A stretch of DNA of 64,000 nt from Paguma larvata. Its lineage: Eukaryota > Chordata > Mammalia > Carnivora > Viverridae. Where the stretch lies: positions 51,984,960 to 52,048,959 of the forward strand of contig CM057839.1 in assembly GCA_030068075.1 (NCBI GenBank), written 5' to 3'. Position numbers and translations under genes: made by a program. The notes below the pieces were generated by a model. It saw only the letters and a program-made list of their open reading frames with translations. It ran no database searches and was not told the origin of the DNA. Position 1 is the stretch's first letter; each line of letters starts with the position of its first letter. Shown piece by piece: positions 1-12,450 of the stretch.

Positions 1-39
1 TGTGTGCATGTGTGTGAGCATACAATAAGGGAGAGGAGA

Positions 40-252
40 TGGGACACCTGGGTGGCTCAGTCGGTTGAGCGGCCGACTTCGGCTCAGGTCATGATCTCGC
101 GGTCTGTGAGTTCAAGCCCCGCGTCGGGCTCTGTGCTGACAGCTCAGAGCCGGGAGCCTGTTTCGGATTCTGTGTCTCCCTCTCTCTCTGCCCTTCCCCT
201 GCTCACGCTCTGTCTATCTCTCTCAAAAGTAAACATTAAGAAAAAATTTTTA
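40..252 (+). mobile_element. Felid tRNA-Lys-derived SINE, full length
   Basis: Starts with the tRNA-like head (gggacacctgggtggctcag), continues through the body and the CT-rich segment, and ends in an A/T-rich tail. Nearly identical flanks (aataagggagaggaga at 24-39 and aataagggggaggaaa at about 253-268) form the target-site duplication, so both ends are intact. Felid SINE assignment is from motif recognition. Confidence 0.93.
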
Positions 253-1224
253 AATAAGGGGGAGGAAAGAGAGAAGGAACTGGCATGAAGGACACCTATG
301 TATAGCCATAATCTCAGTGAATCAAACAACCCGATGGGTTAGCTGTTGGCAAGGGCAAAGGTATGGGCAGAGGAGAAAACATTCGTAGTTCTCACTCTAT
401 GCCTTGGCAACCCTATTCCAATATGTCTATTACTCCTTGATTGTTAATTTTTTTTATTACTGTACACATCTCAAATTCCAAACTCTAAACTATATAGAAA
501 GGAAAAAAAGAGTTCCTCATAGCAGGTGTGGCTCCTTCATTTTCTCTGGCAAATGGCAAGAAACTCAGTTAAGATGAATAGTTTCTTTGACAGTACAGTG
601 CTGTAAAATTGCAAATTGAAATGTGCAAGAAATGGAGAAAAATGTAAAGAACACTATACTGCCACTAAAAATACAGACTTTTTAAAGGGATATTCAATGA
701 GCTGGGAAAGTGCACAACATATAGAACATGGTCTCCCTTTTCTAAAACCACACAAAATGTACACAGAAAAAAAAGAATAAAAGGAAATCAATCAAATGCC
801 ACCAATAGTTATGGACAGTTAGATCATGGATAATCATATCCTTCAATTTTTAAATTTTTCCAAATTTTCAAAAATGACATCTATTCCTCTTTCAGTCAGA
901 TAAAGTAATAACTATTATTTAAAACTTTCAAGAAATAACTTGTGACAGGGTGTGGTTCCCCAGTCTACCTGTTGCAAACACAAAATAAAGCAGAAACATA
1001 GTCCTTCTATAACTAGCAGGTGGGAAGAGGGAAAAGTCCAGAACTGAGCAGTCTGGTGAGATCCAATTATTTGGAAACATGTGAGAAAACATTTTATCCC
1101 TTGACGTAAATAACATTTATTTGTTTCTTTATTTACTTACTTGCTTCCTTATTTACTTAGGTCCCAAAATAAGTTGAACAAAACGTGATTTCATGCTATG
1201 CTTTGTTGTTCTCTGGAGGTACAG
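253..1224. other. Unassigned DNA upstream of the first FAM216B coding exon
   Basis: AT-rich, with no recognised repeat apart from a degenerate TTTA/TTAC run near 1112-1160. Because a splice acceptor precedes the ATG exon at 1223-1224, this stretch is best read as FAM216B intron. The 5' untranslated exon(s) and promoter would then lie here or left of the window. I could not identify a promoter or a 5' exon. Confidence 0.5.
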
Positions 1225-1334
<110 letters not shown>

Positions 1335-2117
1335 TAGTGTATCATTTGCTACTAGAGAAAATCTGTAGGTTTCTCCTTCAAAGCTTGAGAACTTTTTCTC
1401 ATGTCTTTGTTTACTCAGTATTAGGTAACATCGCGTTGACATAGGCCCTCGGTGCATGTTGATGGCCTGTGTGGTGACTAAATGAGTCCTTGGATGATCT
1501 GATCCTACACCCAGCCCATTGTAGGAGCTCTGTGGATGGTCATGTCTTTGTTGCAAAAGCACTATTCGGTGGTGGGAAGCATACTATAGACCACGCTGTG
1601 ACTCCCTGAGAACGATGTTAGCTCCTTTCAGTCAAAGTTATTTAAAGCCATTCTCATAAATACTTTTTGGAAAAATAAAGCTCTCTTCCATCCCCTCAAG
1701 GAAGGATAAGCAACAGGGTAAGAATATTAGGACTGTTATTTAGGAAGTTAAGATCCCTGCTCAGGAAAGGACATGGCCTTTTCCCCCCTGTAAGATAAAA
1801 ACCCTAACCTCTAAGGTTTTATCTTCTGTAATAATTACTCCCATTGCCCTTTGGAACTTTGCTCTTGAAACTGGCTTGTGATTTTCATATTATATTGTTG
1901 TCCGTCATTTGAAAAAGCTTAATTACAAATCAATTATCTTTTTCAAAGATATTATCTTTTAAACATCGAATTCACAAACTGTTAAGTTGAAATGATGTCT
2001 CAAACTGAGATACTTGGCTTTGCTACCTTCACTCTGGACACATTTTCAATTATCAAGCTTAAGGTCTCCAGACATCAGAAAGTAAATTTGACTCACAGGT
2101 TTCAACTCCATACTAAA

Positions 2118-2328
2118 TTTATTTTTTTTTTAAGTTTATTACTTATTTTTGAGAGAGAGAGACAGAGAGAAAACAAGCACGGGAGGGGCAGAGAGAGGGA
2201 GAGAGAGAATTCTAAGCAGGCTCCTCACTGTCAGCACAGACTTGACTTGAACTCATGAACTCTGAGATCATGACCTGAGCTGAAATCAAGAGTCAGATGC
2301 TTAACCCACTGAGCTACCCAGGCGCCTC
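2118..2328 (-). mobile_element. Felid SINE, antisense
   Basis: Reads as the reverse complement of the felid SINE: T-rich start, GA-rich segment, 'gagatcatgacctgag', and terminal 'gagctacccaggcgcctc'. Flanks 'ctaaattt' and 'ccaaattt' are a plausible, slightly diverged target-site duplication. It lies antisense in the first FAM216B intron. Confidence 0.92.
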
Positions 2329-3192
2329 TTCACACCAAATTTCTACCAGATAAAAGTCACTTTACTTTTACATTTAATTAACTTAAAATTAGTTTTCATT
2401 ATAATGGTTAACAACTTGCTTTGAAAATTCTGTCATTGTTTTGAATTTTTTTGCCCAGGGAGAACTTCTTGTTTCTTGACTTTTCTAGAATGTTGATGCC
2501 AGTATCTCAGTCTCCCCATCTACATATGATAAGCATTGACGATAGATTATGTATATAACGGAAATTGTAGCCCCAGCCCTTCTGGTTCCTTGCCAGCCCT
2601 AGATGTCGGTCTTCTCAGTGCTCTCCCAATGGTCTGTCTTCCCAGAAGCTCATTCTCCACAGCAGGGCCAGATGCAAAACGTGGTCAGCTGAAAGTATGA
2701 CATTTTGGGTTGGATAATTCAACGAATGTAACCCTTTGTTACAAGGGGCTGGGAGGCTGTCTCGTGTACTATAGGGTGTTCAGTGGCACTCCTGGCCTCT
2801 ACTTACTGACTGCCAGTGGCACCTGTCCTCCCTTTCACCACTTATGACAACCAAAAATGTCTTTACACATTGTCAAACATCCTTAATGGTCAAAATCACT
2901 CCCTTTGAGAATTGCTGACTTAAATAAAGACCTTCAATGGCTCCTCATATAAAAGATAATCTTTAAACTCTTTTTTAATTACTATTTTTAAAAATTTGAG
3001 TCCAAACATTACATATAAGGATTTATTATCTTCCCCTGCCTACCTCTACAGCCTTTCCCAGCTCAGACTCAATATTCTGCTTAAAGTAAAACAAAAAAAA
3101 AAGTCTGCTTCCCAATATATCCAGATATTTTGTGCCCCATTGGAAATTTATACCACTTTCTCCCACTAATTAGCCTTTCTTTTTCTCTAACA

Positions 3193-3364
3193 CAGTGGTT
3201 CTCAAATTTTAGTGTTCTTGTATCAGGTCAGCCAGAGGGCTTGTTAAAACCCAGAGTGCTGGGCCCCACTCCCCAGAGTCCGGGATTCTGCAGATCTAAG
3301 GTGGAGCCTGAGAACTGGCATTTCTAACAAGTTCCCAGGTGATGCTAATGCCCTTTGAGAACCT
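3193..3364 (+). mobile_element. hAT-Charlie non-autonomous DNA transposon, MER5A-like
   Basis: Begins with cagtggttctcaaattttag and ends with tttgagaacctg, the inverted terminal sequences typical of MER5A. The interior (gggccccactccccagag, ggtgatgctaatg) also fits. An old element in the FAM216B intron. Confidence 0.82.
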
Positions 3365-3749
3365 GTATTCTGGTTCTTTTGGGGAATTCCGCCTCACCCT
3401 AAGACTCAGATGCTTCGGTCAACTCATTTAGAAAACTTTGCACAGACTCTGTTTTCCTTCTCTGTTTTCATAGCACCCTTTAACTAATAATGCTGAACCT
3501 TTATCACATTACCCATCCACTCATCTAGCTATCTCCCTCGCTTACTGATAACTCTTGGTGGAAAGTTCTCTTGTCCCCGTTCAGAAGCCCGGTCTACGTC
3601 AGGCCCTGTGTACCTTCCTTCTCCAATGAAGATCATAATAGATAAATAAAATTATAAGATGTTGGAAATCCTTAGATCTCTCTCAGCCCAATACTTCGAC
3701 CTACTTAACTTAGGGGAGGAAACTATTCAATTGTTGTTTTCAATTGTTA

Positions 3750-3815
3750 CATGTATATATATATATAAAAGATTTTTATACATGCATATGTATATATACA
3801 TATGTATATATATCT
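3750..3815. repeat. TA/TATG-rich microsatellite
   Basis: Imperfect TATATA and CATATG runs over about 65 bp, ending about 90 bp before the acceptor of FAM216B coding exon 2. Low complexity, likely length-variable. Confidence 0.8.
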
Positions 3816-3904
3816 TATTTCCCAAAGAAGTTAGCTTTGAATACATCACACTCATAGTCCCAGAGAACTCCACCAACCCATCCAAATCACCTGCTTTGCT
3901 CTGA

Positions 3905-4063
<159 letters not shown>

Positions 4064-4329
4064 TAGGGAGGGACTTGTGTGCTGCAGCTGGAAGTCAAGT
4101 TTCCAGATAAATAACTCAAGTAGAATGGCCTCCTCTGCCAGTGTGCTATTTTATAACATGGCTGGCAGGCCATGTTTAAAAATGATTATCCCTGACTAAG
4201 CAAGGATACTTAGTACTTAATACTAAGCAAGGTTTTATGGGTAAATTAAGAGGGTTTCAAGAAATCAGAGTATGGATTGCTATAAAATGTCAACAGCTGT
4301 CTGAGATTTACAGGAACTTGATCTAGTAG

Positions 4330-4640
4330 AAATGGCAATGGGCTTAGGCAGATGGTCTAGGCTCAAACCACAGCTCGGCCGCTTGCTGGATGTGCAAATT
4401 CAGAGGCTTGGTTTACTCACAACAATAACAGTTGCATTTAGCGAGCACTTACCGCGTTGGAGACCTTGTGCTAGGAGCTCTACACATATAATACATAATA
4501 TTACATATTTTCTCCCCACTTGACAGCCGTGGGGAACTGCAGCTCAGACACATTATATAACTTGCTCAAGTCGTAGGTGGTGAATGTCAGGGCCATCACC
4601 TGCACGGATCAAGCCTTTTCACCCCCATGTTCTGATATCT
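4330..4640. mobile_element. MIR fragments
   Basis: 'gagcacttaccgcg...gtgctaggagctctacacat', 'ttgacagccgtggggaactg' and 'aacttgctcaagtcgtaggtgg' follow the MIR pattern in the orientation that starts with 'gagcgcttactatgtgccagg'. The first 90 bp resemble a second, partial MIR in the other orientation. Strongly diverged. Confidence 0.65.
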
Positions 4641-4924
4641 CTTTTCTTCTAGCAACCTCATGGGATTTTATGAAGCATAAATGAAATAATGGTTGCAAAA
4701 GACCTTCACAGAGTTTAAGCAACAACCTTCGGAAAGATGTGATTGTTGCTAAGTCCCTTTTCTTCTAGGAAATGTCTTCGGTCTCCAGCTGACCTCTGTT
4801 ACTGGCAGAGCTTTCTTTTTGTAAGCAGCTCACTTAACATTCGCACCTCTACCTTGTATTATTGTTCCTGCGTTCGCGTACAAGGAAGACACGGTTTAAC
4901 AAATGGTTGAACAACAAGAATAAC

Positions 4925-5135
4925 AACAATAGGTATCTGTTACTAGGCCTTCCTGTCTGCCAGGGACAGTTCTAAGCACTTTGCAAATACTGTCTTATTT
5001 GAAACTCAGACACCTCCATATAAAGGTAGGTGCTTTTATAACCCACATTTTGCAGCTAAGAAAATTGAGACGTCAATAAGTTAAATCACGTGACCAGGAT
5101 CATGTGACCAGGAAATGGCACAGCAGGTGCAGCCT
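4925..5135. mobile_element. MIR
   Basis: Contains 'ctgccagggacagttctaagcactttgc', 'cattttgcagctaagaaaattgag' in outline, and a 'gaccagg...aaatggca' end, the diagnostic order of a MIR. Old and diverged. Confidence 0.75.
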
Positions 5136-5229
5136 GCTCACGACTGTCTGAAGTCTTGCAGAAGCATCATCTACTAGCTTTGTTCATAGAGTAAAACTGC
5201 ATAGAGGCCAAGGAAACCAGAGCAGAGAC

Positions 5230-5430
5230 ATTCGGTGTTTAGTGCACATAAAATCTACCTGCGTATGTTATCAAAATGCAGATTTCCAGGCCTAAATCTA
5301 TGAGTTTCTGATTAGGAAAGTCACTGGAGCAGAGCCAGAAATCTGAACTTTTAAAAACATTATTAAACGGGGCCCTCAGACCGATGATTGTGTAGTGGGT
5401 GATCTGCAGACTACACTCTAAAAACACTGA
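5230..5430 (-). mobile_element. MER5-like hAT-Charlie fossil
   Basis: Recognisable pieces are 'tgcacataaaatctacctg', 'aaaatgcagatttccaggcc' and the terminal 'gactacactctaaaaacactg', which resemble a degraded MER5A/MER5A1 element. Orientation is tentative. Confidence 0.6.
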
Positions 5431-5740
5431 CAGAGATTGAATCTAACTGTTTCAGGTTTGAAGAAAATTTTGAAAATGAAGATATGTAGTTCATGCTCAG
5501 ATTACTCATGGCCTAAGTCCTTCTCCAAATGATCTGTCACGTTAATCAATGACTATGTATTTTTTTTAACTTAACAATGAGAAATGTGAAAGAAGAGAAG
5601 TATGCTGCCTATCTTCAAAGATCATACAATCTGGGTGTGTTACCACAATGTTTCTACCCTGCAAAGTAGAAGAAATTTATGAATTTGTAAATGTTTGCAA
5701 GGTTGTTTGCTTATTTGTTTTGTAAGATTGTTGACTTTGA

Positions 5741-5962
<222 letters not shown>

Positions 5963-6231
5963 GGTTTTACACAAGCTCTGAAACAGGTGCTTTGCCCCTG
6001 TACCCTGACATCTAGTAGGTGCTCAGTACATATTTGTTGAATAAGAATGGGAAAAAAAAGTAACTTCTAACACAAACCCCATACCTAGGAATAACCTCTC
6101 TCCCACTCACATAAATTTTACCAGCAAGAACAAGTTGAAGGGTTTAAGAGCAGTGGAGCTAAACGTAAACAAGCCTTTTACTCCTCATATAATCTGTAGA
6201 GTGAAATGACTTTTGAAGCTTTCCAAATAAA
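5963..6231 (+). promoter_or_regulatory. FAM216B: FAM216B 3' UTR with candidate poly(A) signal
   Basis: After the stop, a short L2/MIR-type tail is embedded at about 5990-6045 (tagtaggtgctcagtacat, ttgttgaataa). The first canonical AATAAA hexamer downstream is at 6226-6231. No transcript evidence was available, so the true cleavage site may be elsewhere. Confidence 0.45.
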
Positions 6232-7371
6232 AGCTTCCTTTGAATTAGAACCTTCCAGAGAAGGTGAAAAGGGAAAGTCATCAGAGGGCACCAAGTGCTG
6301 TCACTGGGTGACTGTCGAAGCCACCCACTGCAGATTCTGAAAATACACAAACCAGTACCAAGTTACCACTGAGCATGCAGGGTTTCCAGAGCCGTATCAT
6401 CTCAGCAGAAACTGGGCTGTGCACTTCCATATCCTCCTTCCTGTCTTCTTTCCCATGGAGCAATAACATTTAATTTGACCCCCAATCTTCTGGTTCTTGC
6501 CTGACTCAGTCCCTTTGTGTCATCTTGAAACTTCGACTTACCGACTTGCCACAGCTGGGTTCACTACGGAGCTGTAGTTGACCTTGACACAGACTAGAGA
6601 ATTCGTACATGCATCTTCTCCTGGCAGCTGAACAAACACTTTCAGCAGAACAAGAAAGTGCCCCTGAAGAACTAGTCTCAAGTGTAACCTTTCTGTGGCC
6701 TTAATGGTTTTAAGCAAGCACCCAAGACCAGATGAATAAGGGGAGAAAAATGAGATAATAATGAATTAAAACAACATACAGTGGAATAGTATCATATTAG
6801 TTATATTTAGTTGTTATTTTCATCACTGGTGATTTTTTTCCATGTGAAAGTTAGACACCAGTGCTTACATAAATTCAAAAATTTCAAAATGCCTTTTCTT
6901 CATCTTCATTCTAAATGTTCAACCCTCCTCCCTCATTTAAACCAGCCAATGACTTTGCCATGCCTGTAAAAGGAGTTGCTTGAGATAGAATTCTAGACTT
7001 GTTTGACAAGGATGTGCTGACATTGATTTGGAAGGAAGATGCTCTACCATTACCAGAAAGAAAGAAAAAAAATCTCCTTGATAATTATTATCTTCTCTCT
7101 GCAACCATTCATAAAGAATAAAGAAGTTTCTTGACCTCTGCAGATCCTGGTGCTGACTCATGTATTCTATGTAGCTTTTCAGTTCTAAGTTAAGAATCAT
7201 TAGATAGGCTTAAAAGAAGGAAAAAAAAAAAAAACGGAACTACAGTGAGCTATAGGGTAGCCCTCTTCAGGGACTAAAGTGTGTGGTAGATTTAACTTGA
7301 CTATACTAGCTTTCCCATTGCTTCCAAAATGGGCCTTTTATCCCTATGAACTTCTTGCATACGCTTTTTAA
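6232..7371. other. Unassigned intergenic DNA
   Basis: No convincing gene, repeat or RNA seen. Contains a short A-tract near 7220-7235. Short open frames here lack coding character. Confidence 0.6.
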
Positions 7372-8345
7372 AATTGAAGTATAGTTGACACACATTGTTA
7401 CATTAGTTTCAGGCGTACAACACAGTGGTTCAACAACTCTAAGTGTTACGTTATGCGTGCACTTTTATCTTAGGGTTTTTTTTTTTTGATGGGCATGAAT
7501 ATTTGCTGTGTAAGCCTTTGCTAGTGATGCAGAATATTAAGGAGGCCACTTAGGATTCTGAGCTGTATCCCTGCATCCAAAATCTCAGAAGCACCTTGTT
7601 TCCAACAGAGGCTTCTAAGAGCTAATTGGTGACTGAATGTCACAGGCCCACAAAAAGGACAAAGCTAAGTTAGTGCAGAAGGTCCCACTTTTTGGCTCTC
7701 CCTTCTGAAAAGATAATGCCCCCCCGGTTGAGCCCCACCCCGAAAGCCTATGAGGAATATGATTATGTTTGCTAGATGAGAGGTGCTCATTGAGCGGATC
7801 CTGAGAAAGACAAACAAAGGGGAATAGAGGATCATCTGTAACACCACAATCCACTTATCCATTCACTAGTTGATGAACATTTGGATTGTTTCTAGCTTTG
7901 GACTACTACAAGTAAAACTGCTATAAATAGTTTAATATAGGGGTGCCTGGGTGGCTCAGTCGGTTAAGCATCTGACTTCGGCTCAGGTCATGATCCCATG
8001 GTTACTGGGTTCAAGTCCAGCATCGGGCTCTGTGCTGCTCTGGATTCTCTGCCTCCCTCTCTCTCTGCACCTTCACTACTTACACTCTGTCCCTCTCTCT
8101 CTCAAAAAAAATTAATATAAGCTTTTGTGTACATGTAAGTTTTTATTTCTCTTGAAATAAAGTATGATTACTAGGTCATATGGTAGATTTAGATTTTAAG
8201 TCTGTACACTAGTGTCAGTGTTTTCCTAAGTGATCATCTTATTTTGCATTCCCACTAGCCCTCCACATCCTTACAATGTCAGACATTTTAATTTTTTGTA
8301 TTCTAGTGACTGTGGCTGCTGGATGGAGATACTATCACTGTTATG
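7372..8345 (-). mobile_element. Antisense L1 fragments, interrupted
   Basis: At 7372-7470 'attgaagtatagttgacaca...ttacattagtttcaggcgtac' is the reverse complement of an L1 3' end. At 7858-7939 and 8119-8345 (gttgatgaacatttgga, ctaggtcatatggtaga, attcccactagccctccac) more of an antisense L1 follows, in the order expected of one minus-strand element. A SINE splits the right part. The 7490-7857 interval is not recognisable and may be an older insertion or decayed L1. Confidence 0.75.
7940..8110 (+). mobile_element. Felid SINE nested in antisense L1
   Basis: Complete head (gggtgcctgggtggctcagt) to A-tail, with a shortened middle. Flanking 'ttaatata' at 7932-7939 and again at 8112-8119 is the target-site duplication. 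It interrupts L1 sequence that continues on both sides, so it is younger than that L1. Confidence 0.93.
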
Positions 8346-8489
8346 TATAGTCACCTTCATATTAGGAACCATGGCAAACTTCAGGGAAGGAGTTCATGAT
8401 AGACAAGAAAGTGGTGATAGCAATAATCTTGGATATTTGATAGAAGAAATTTCAAAGTTTAGCAGTCAACGTTGATAAAGCAACTGTCC

Positions 8490-8492
<3 letters not shown>

Positions 8493-8523
<31 letters not shown>

Positions 8524-8732
8524 GGCAGCAAAGACTTAAAGGAGGTAAGGAAGAAGAAAATAAGCAACCCCTGTATGAAGAACCATCCCTGGATCAAACT
8601 GTCTAAACACAAAAAACTGTTCAGTGCTCAGTGTCTTCAGTGTATCCTCAGTGTCTTCTCCCTTTTCCTTATTTATGTTGTTCTTCAGGTTCAGCAACCA
8701 ACACTCCACCACCACCATAAACTTTATGCACT
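8493..8732 (-). other. Poly(T) tract followed by unassigned segment; possible antisense retrocopy
   Basis: A 29-nt T run (8493-8521) sits left of about 210 bp that match no repeat I know and end where an LTR-like element begins. Read on the minus strand this looks like a transcript 3' portion ending in poly(A). No flanking duplication could be found, and no parent gene is recognised. Confidence 0.3.
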
Positions 8733-9205
8733 GTATTAGTTATTACCGCACAAAAAAATCACACTAAACACAGTGACTTAAAACAACAAGCTTTACTCTC
8801 TCACAATTTCTGTGGTCAGGACTCTGGGGAAGGCTTACTTGGGACTTCTGGTTCAGGGTCTCCCACCAATTGCAGTCAAGTTGTCAGCTGAGGCTGTAGT
8901 CTTAGGTCAAGATTCAACCAGGGAAGGATCCACTGGCTATGATCAAGAGACTACCCTCAGTTCCCTGCCACAGAGGTCTCTCGATAAGGGAGAAATGACA
9001 ATAATCCACAATAAATAGTAAATGGCAACTTGTTTCATCAGAGTTAAAAACAAAAGAGCATGAGAGAGGGTAGAAGGTGGAAGTGAGTCTTTTATAACTT
9101 ACTCTTGGAAATGACATCTCATCATCTTTGCTATATTCTACTCACTAGAAACAAGTCACTGGGTTCAGTCCACACATAAGACTAGCAGACTACACAAGGC
9201 AATGA
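8733..9205 (-). mobile_element. MaLR-type solo LTR, antisense
   Basis: Pieces such as 'ctgtattagttattaccgc', 'cttaaaacaacaagcttta', 'ctctcacaatttctgtggtc', 'cagggaaggatccac' and 'gacatctcatcatctttgc' follow the reverse complement of a mammalian MLT/MST-like LTR. Subfamily is uncertain. No internal viral genes are present. Confidence 0.65.
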
Positions 9206-9312
9206 ATACCAGAAGGTAAGATCACCGGCAGCCATTTAAGAAGCTAGATACCAGAGCCAGGACTAGGGTGAGGTGGGTGAGGTGCCTAGGGTGCAAAATG
9301 GAAGGAAATGCT

Positions 9313-9510
9313 CTTTTAAAAAAAAGTTTGTTTATTTATTTTGAGGGGGTGGAGGGGCAGAGAGAGACACAGAGAGACAGAGAATCTCAAGGAGTCTCCC
9401 TGCTGTGAGCATGGAGCTGGGCGCAGGACTTGATCTCACAAACCTTGAGATCTGACCTGAGCCAAAATCAAGAGGTGGACATTTAATGGACTGAACCACT
9501 CAGGCTCCCC
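9313..9510 (-). mobile_element. Felid SINE, antisense, diverged
   Basis: T/A-rich start, GA-rich segment, 'ctgacctgagccaaaatcaag' and terminal 'accactcaggctcccc'. More substitutions than the other SINE copies in the window. Confidence 0.88.
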
Positions 9511-9841
9511 AGAAACACTTATTTACTCTTAAAGGACCCCAAGAGTGAATCCAAAACAGCTGCCCTCCAGATACCAATCCAACGTCAGTCTTCACCCTGC
9601 TGCCTGCCACATGCATTCAGAGCCCTTATGCTAGCTTCTGACCAGGCTCTCGGCCTAGACACCCAGTCTGCGCCTGTTTTCTCAGACAATTGTCCCATGT
9701 TGTGTGCTTTTTTGCCATGACCCTCTCTTGAAACTGATTTGTGTTCCAATATTCCAACATGCTGTTGAGGAAAAATTGGTTTCAGATAAGCCTAAGACAT
9801 TTAATAATTGATATCTACTTAAATGTTATCTCTAGATATAG

Positions 9842-10045
9842 AGCGGTACTTATCAAAATACAATTCATATACCAGATTCACCTAGGATGCTTAAGGAAAA
9901 TGTAAGTTTTTGGCTCCCATCTTTGACTCAGTGACTCAGAATCAGAGAGGTAAAATCCTAGGTGTTATGTTTACTAAAGCATGATAACATCTAAGAAGAG
10001 ACTTCAGGATCCAGAAGGCTCTAGCCCTAACAAACTGAGTTTCTG
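9842..10045. mobile_element. Possible MER5-like fossil
   Basis: Degraded similarity to MER5A internal sequence: 'caccta ggatgcttaaggaaaatg', 'gactcagaatcagagagg', 'cctaggtgttatg'. Terminal repeats are not clear. Confidence 0.4.
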
Positions 10046-11659
10046 TTTGGTAAATCTGGCAATGATTTAGGACCAAGGACTGCATGATAAGAGTGGCTTT
10101 TGGGATAGAGAAAGTTTCTCCTTACTAACCTGCAATAAATCATATAAATGAAATGCCAATTATTCTCATTCAAAGTCAGATCAATGGCATATTACAGAGT
10201 ATTTTCTACTAAAATTATTTATGGTTCCTAGGTTTGGTATTACTAAATATGCACCACCATTCCACCAAAGTGAATCCTGACTTGGTTTTCCCTCTCATTT
10301 CCTATTTTGTGACGAAGGCCATAGGAACAGGGCCAAGAGTTCCTGCACCTTTTCAATTAAAATGAGTTGCTAATTGCATCAGTGCTTGTAGAGGAAACCA
10401 TTATATTGGCCTCATTGACTCTGCCTTACCCCTTAAATTACAGTCCTGTTGCCTGAAATGTAATCAATCCCTATGTTTGAAATCAATTCCTTGAATGCCT
10501 CCAGAGAATTGTCGCTCCTTTTTCTCCACGGTAGGGCTACTGTACCATACCAGTTACACAAAGGGTCCAGTCAGGTCAGAAGTCAAGGAAATCCCTAGAG
10601 CTATTGGAAATCACAGCTTAGGAGCAGGGTCGAAGGCGATTACCCAATCCTATCTAAGCCAAACACTCAGCTATATGATGCTAGTTCCAGCATCCTCCTG
10701 GCCCATGTGGCATGGTTCTCTGAGGGGAAATGAGTACCTGTTTATAAACAGAGTGTTCTAGAGAAAGACACTTTCCACTTTAAAAATAATATAAGGAGCC
10801 CAGAAATATGATCAAGAAGGCTTGACAAAGTATCATAGAAACCCAGTGACGTTTCAGAAGCCCAGCCTTGTTTAAGGGGAAAAAAAATCACACCACCATA
10901 AATATAATACCTATTTAAATTTAATAAGTGATTACAGTATGCATTGCATTGTATATTTATGTAAATAAGGAAGATCAGAAGGCAAAGTCCCGTAAGTCCA
11001 GGGTTCTGTTTGAAGCACAGGTTGGAAAGGAAGGGGTTGTGGATACAGAGGGGTACGGCTTCTGAGAGGTCGGGTGGTGTGCTAACAGCTGGGAACAGGT
11101 GTCAAGTGTGGCTCCATTTCCTGAAGGGCCAGCTTTTTGCTGAGAGATACATCAAATGGATTGTGACCAAGCTCATGGAAATGTTAGTCAAGAAACACAT
11201 GAAACCAGACCAAGAGTTAATTAAGATCGAAAAAGTATATGTATAATCTATGTAAGCTAAATGACCTTTAATTTTGGAAAGAAAAAGTCAGGTGTTAAAA
11301 TTCAAGGTATCAGGTTCTTTCCTATAAAACAGGAGAAAGGCATACACAAAAAAAGAAAATTATTTTCGTCTTTAGTGTAATTCTTCAGGTAATCTACATA
11401 ACTGAAACAAGTAAAAACATTTTTAAAACTTTACATATTATTTCAAAGTTATAATTTCATGATTAACTATCTCATGGTGAGAGGGCAATATTAAGCCATC
11501 CTTCTTATGTTGTTTACTCATTTACAGTACCTGAGAGCTACTGGAAATAATATTTATTAACTGTAATGTTTACAAGCAATTAAGTTTGGCGGCAGTGCAG
11601 AGAGAAAATATACTTTGTAGTGGGAAATAATTCTAGGAAGAAATTACAGCTTGGTCATA
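10046..11659. other. Unassigned intergenic DNA
   Basis: No recognised repeat or gene. The ~88-codon open frame around 10495-10761 has no recognisable protein character. Confidence 0.55.
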
Positions 11660-12450
11660 GAGACACTTTAATAAACTTTAATTGGTAAACAGTAGGGAAT
11701 CAGTGGGGTTGTTTTTAGTAGGGGCTTGGCCTGAGAACTGATTTCCAATACTGAGCAGGACGAATCAGAGAAGATGAGGAAAGAATCAGGGAAACAACTC
11801 AGGCAATTGTCCCAGTTTTCCAGTAGCAGAAAACAGGAGGACAGAACCCAGGAATGAAATACAGGGAACAAAAGCAAAAGATCTGGTGGCAGAAGAATGG
11901 GCTTGGGTGTGATGGAACAGACCGAGAGGATGACTAGGAGACCTGAGGGAGAAGCACAAGGCAGACAGCCCCAGAAGAGCTGATGTGAGGGACGGTGAGA
12001 TATTGTCTGGTTTTGGATAAGTTGAATTTGAGGTCTCTGCATTTTCTGGGCATTGGCATGGGGTGAAAAGTCAGCTCTGGGAGTGGAGCATAGGCAAGAG
12101 GAGTGGAGATCCCCAGGGGAGAAGAAGGGCAGAGGTGGAACCCAGGGACCAGACAGGGTGGAGGCATGGAGCCCTACAGATGAGTGTGCTTGAAAGGAAT
12201 TTTCCAGGGAGGTAGGAGAGCCAGGTCGAGGGAAGGAGGAAATTAAAAAAAGTAAGGGCTCATGGCTGCCTGAGGAGGATGAAGACTAACATACAGCCAC
12301 TGGGGTTGCCAATGAGGAACCCCTTGGTGACCTGAGCAAAGCAGTGTCATTCAGGCACGAGGGTAGCCCCTGGCCTGTAAGGGGTGAAAGGCTGGGGTGT
12401 TATGAGAGTACTTGGAGCCACAGGATCAATCCAGTTTCAAGCAACGTCAA
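11660..12450 (-). mobile_element. L2 LINE, antisense
   Basis: Purine-rich text with phrases typical of antisense L2: 'ggttttggataagttgaatttgagg', 'gggagtggagcatagg', 'gatgaggaaagaatcaggg'. No intact frame. Boundaries are approximate. Confidence 0.55.

Noticed and set aside
40..110. SINE heads as tRNA genes
   Set aside because: The A- and B-box-like words belong to tRNA-derived SINE promoters. None of the SINE copies folds into an intact tRNA with a plausible anticodon arm by inspection.
10495..10761. 88-codon plus-strand frame
   Set aside because: Starts mid-sequence without an initiation context, resembles nothing known, and has no splice sites that would link it to a gene.
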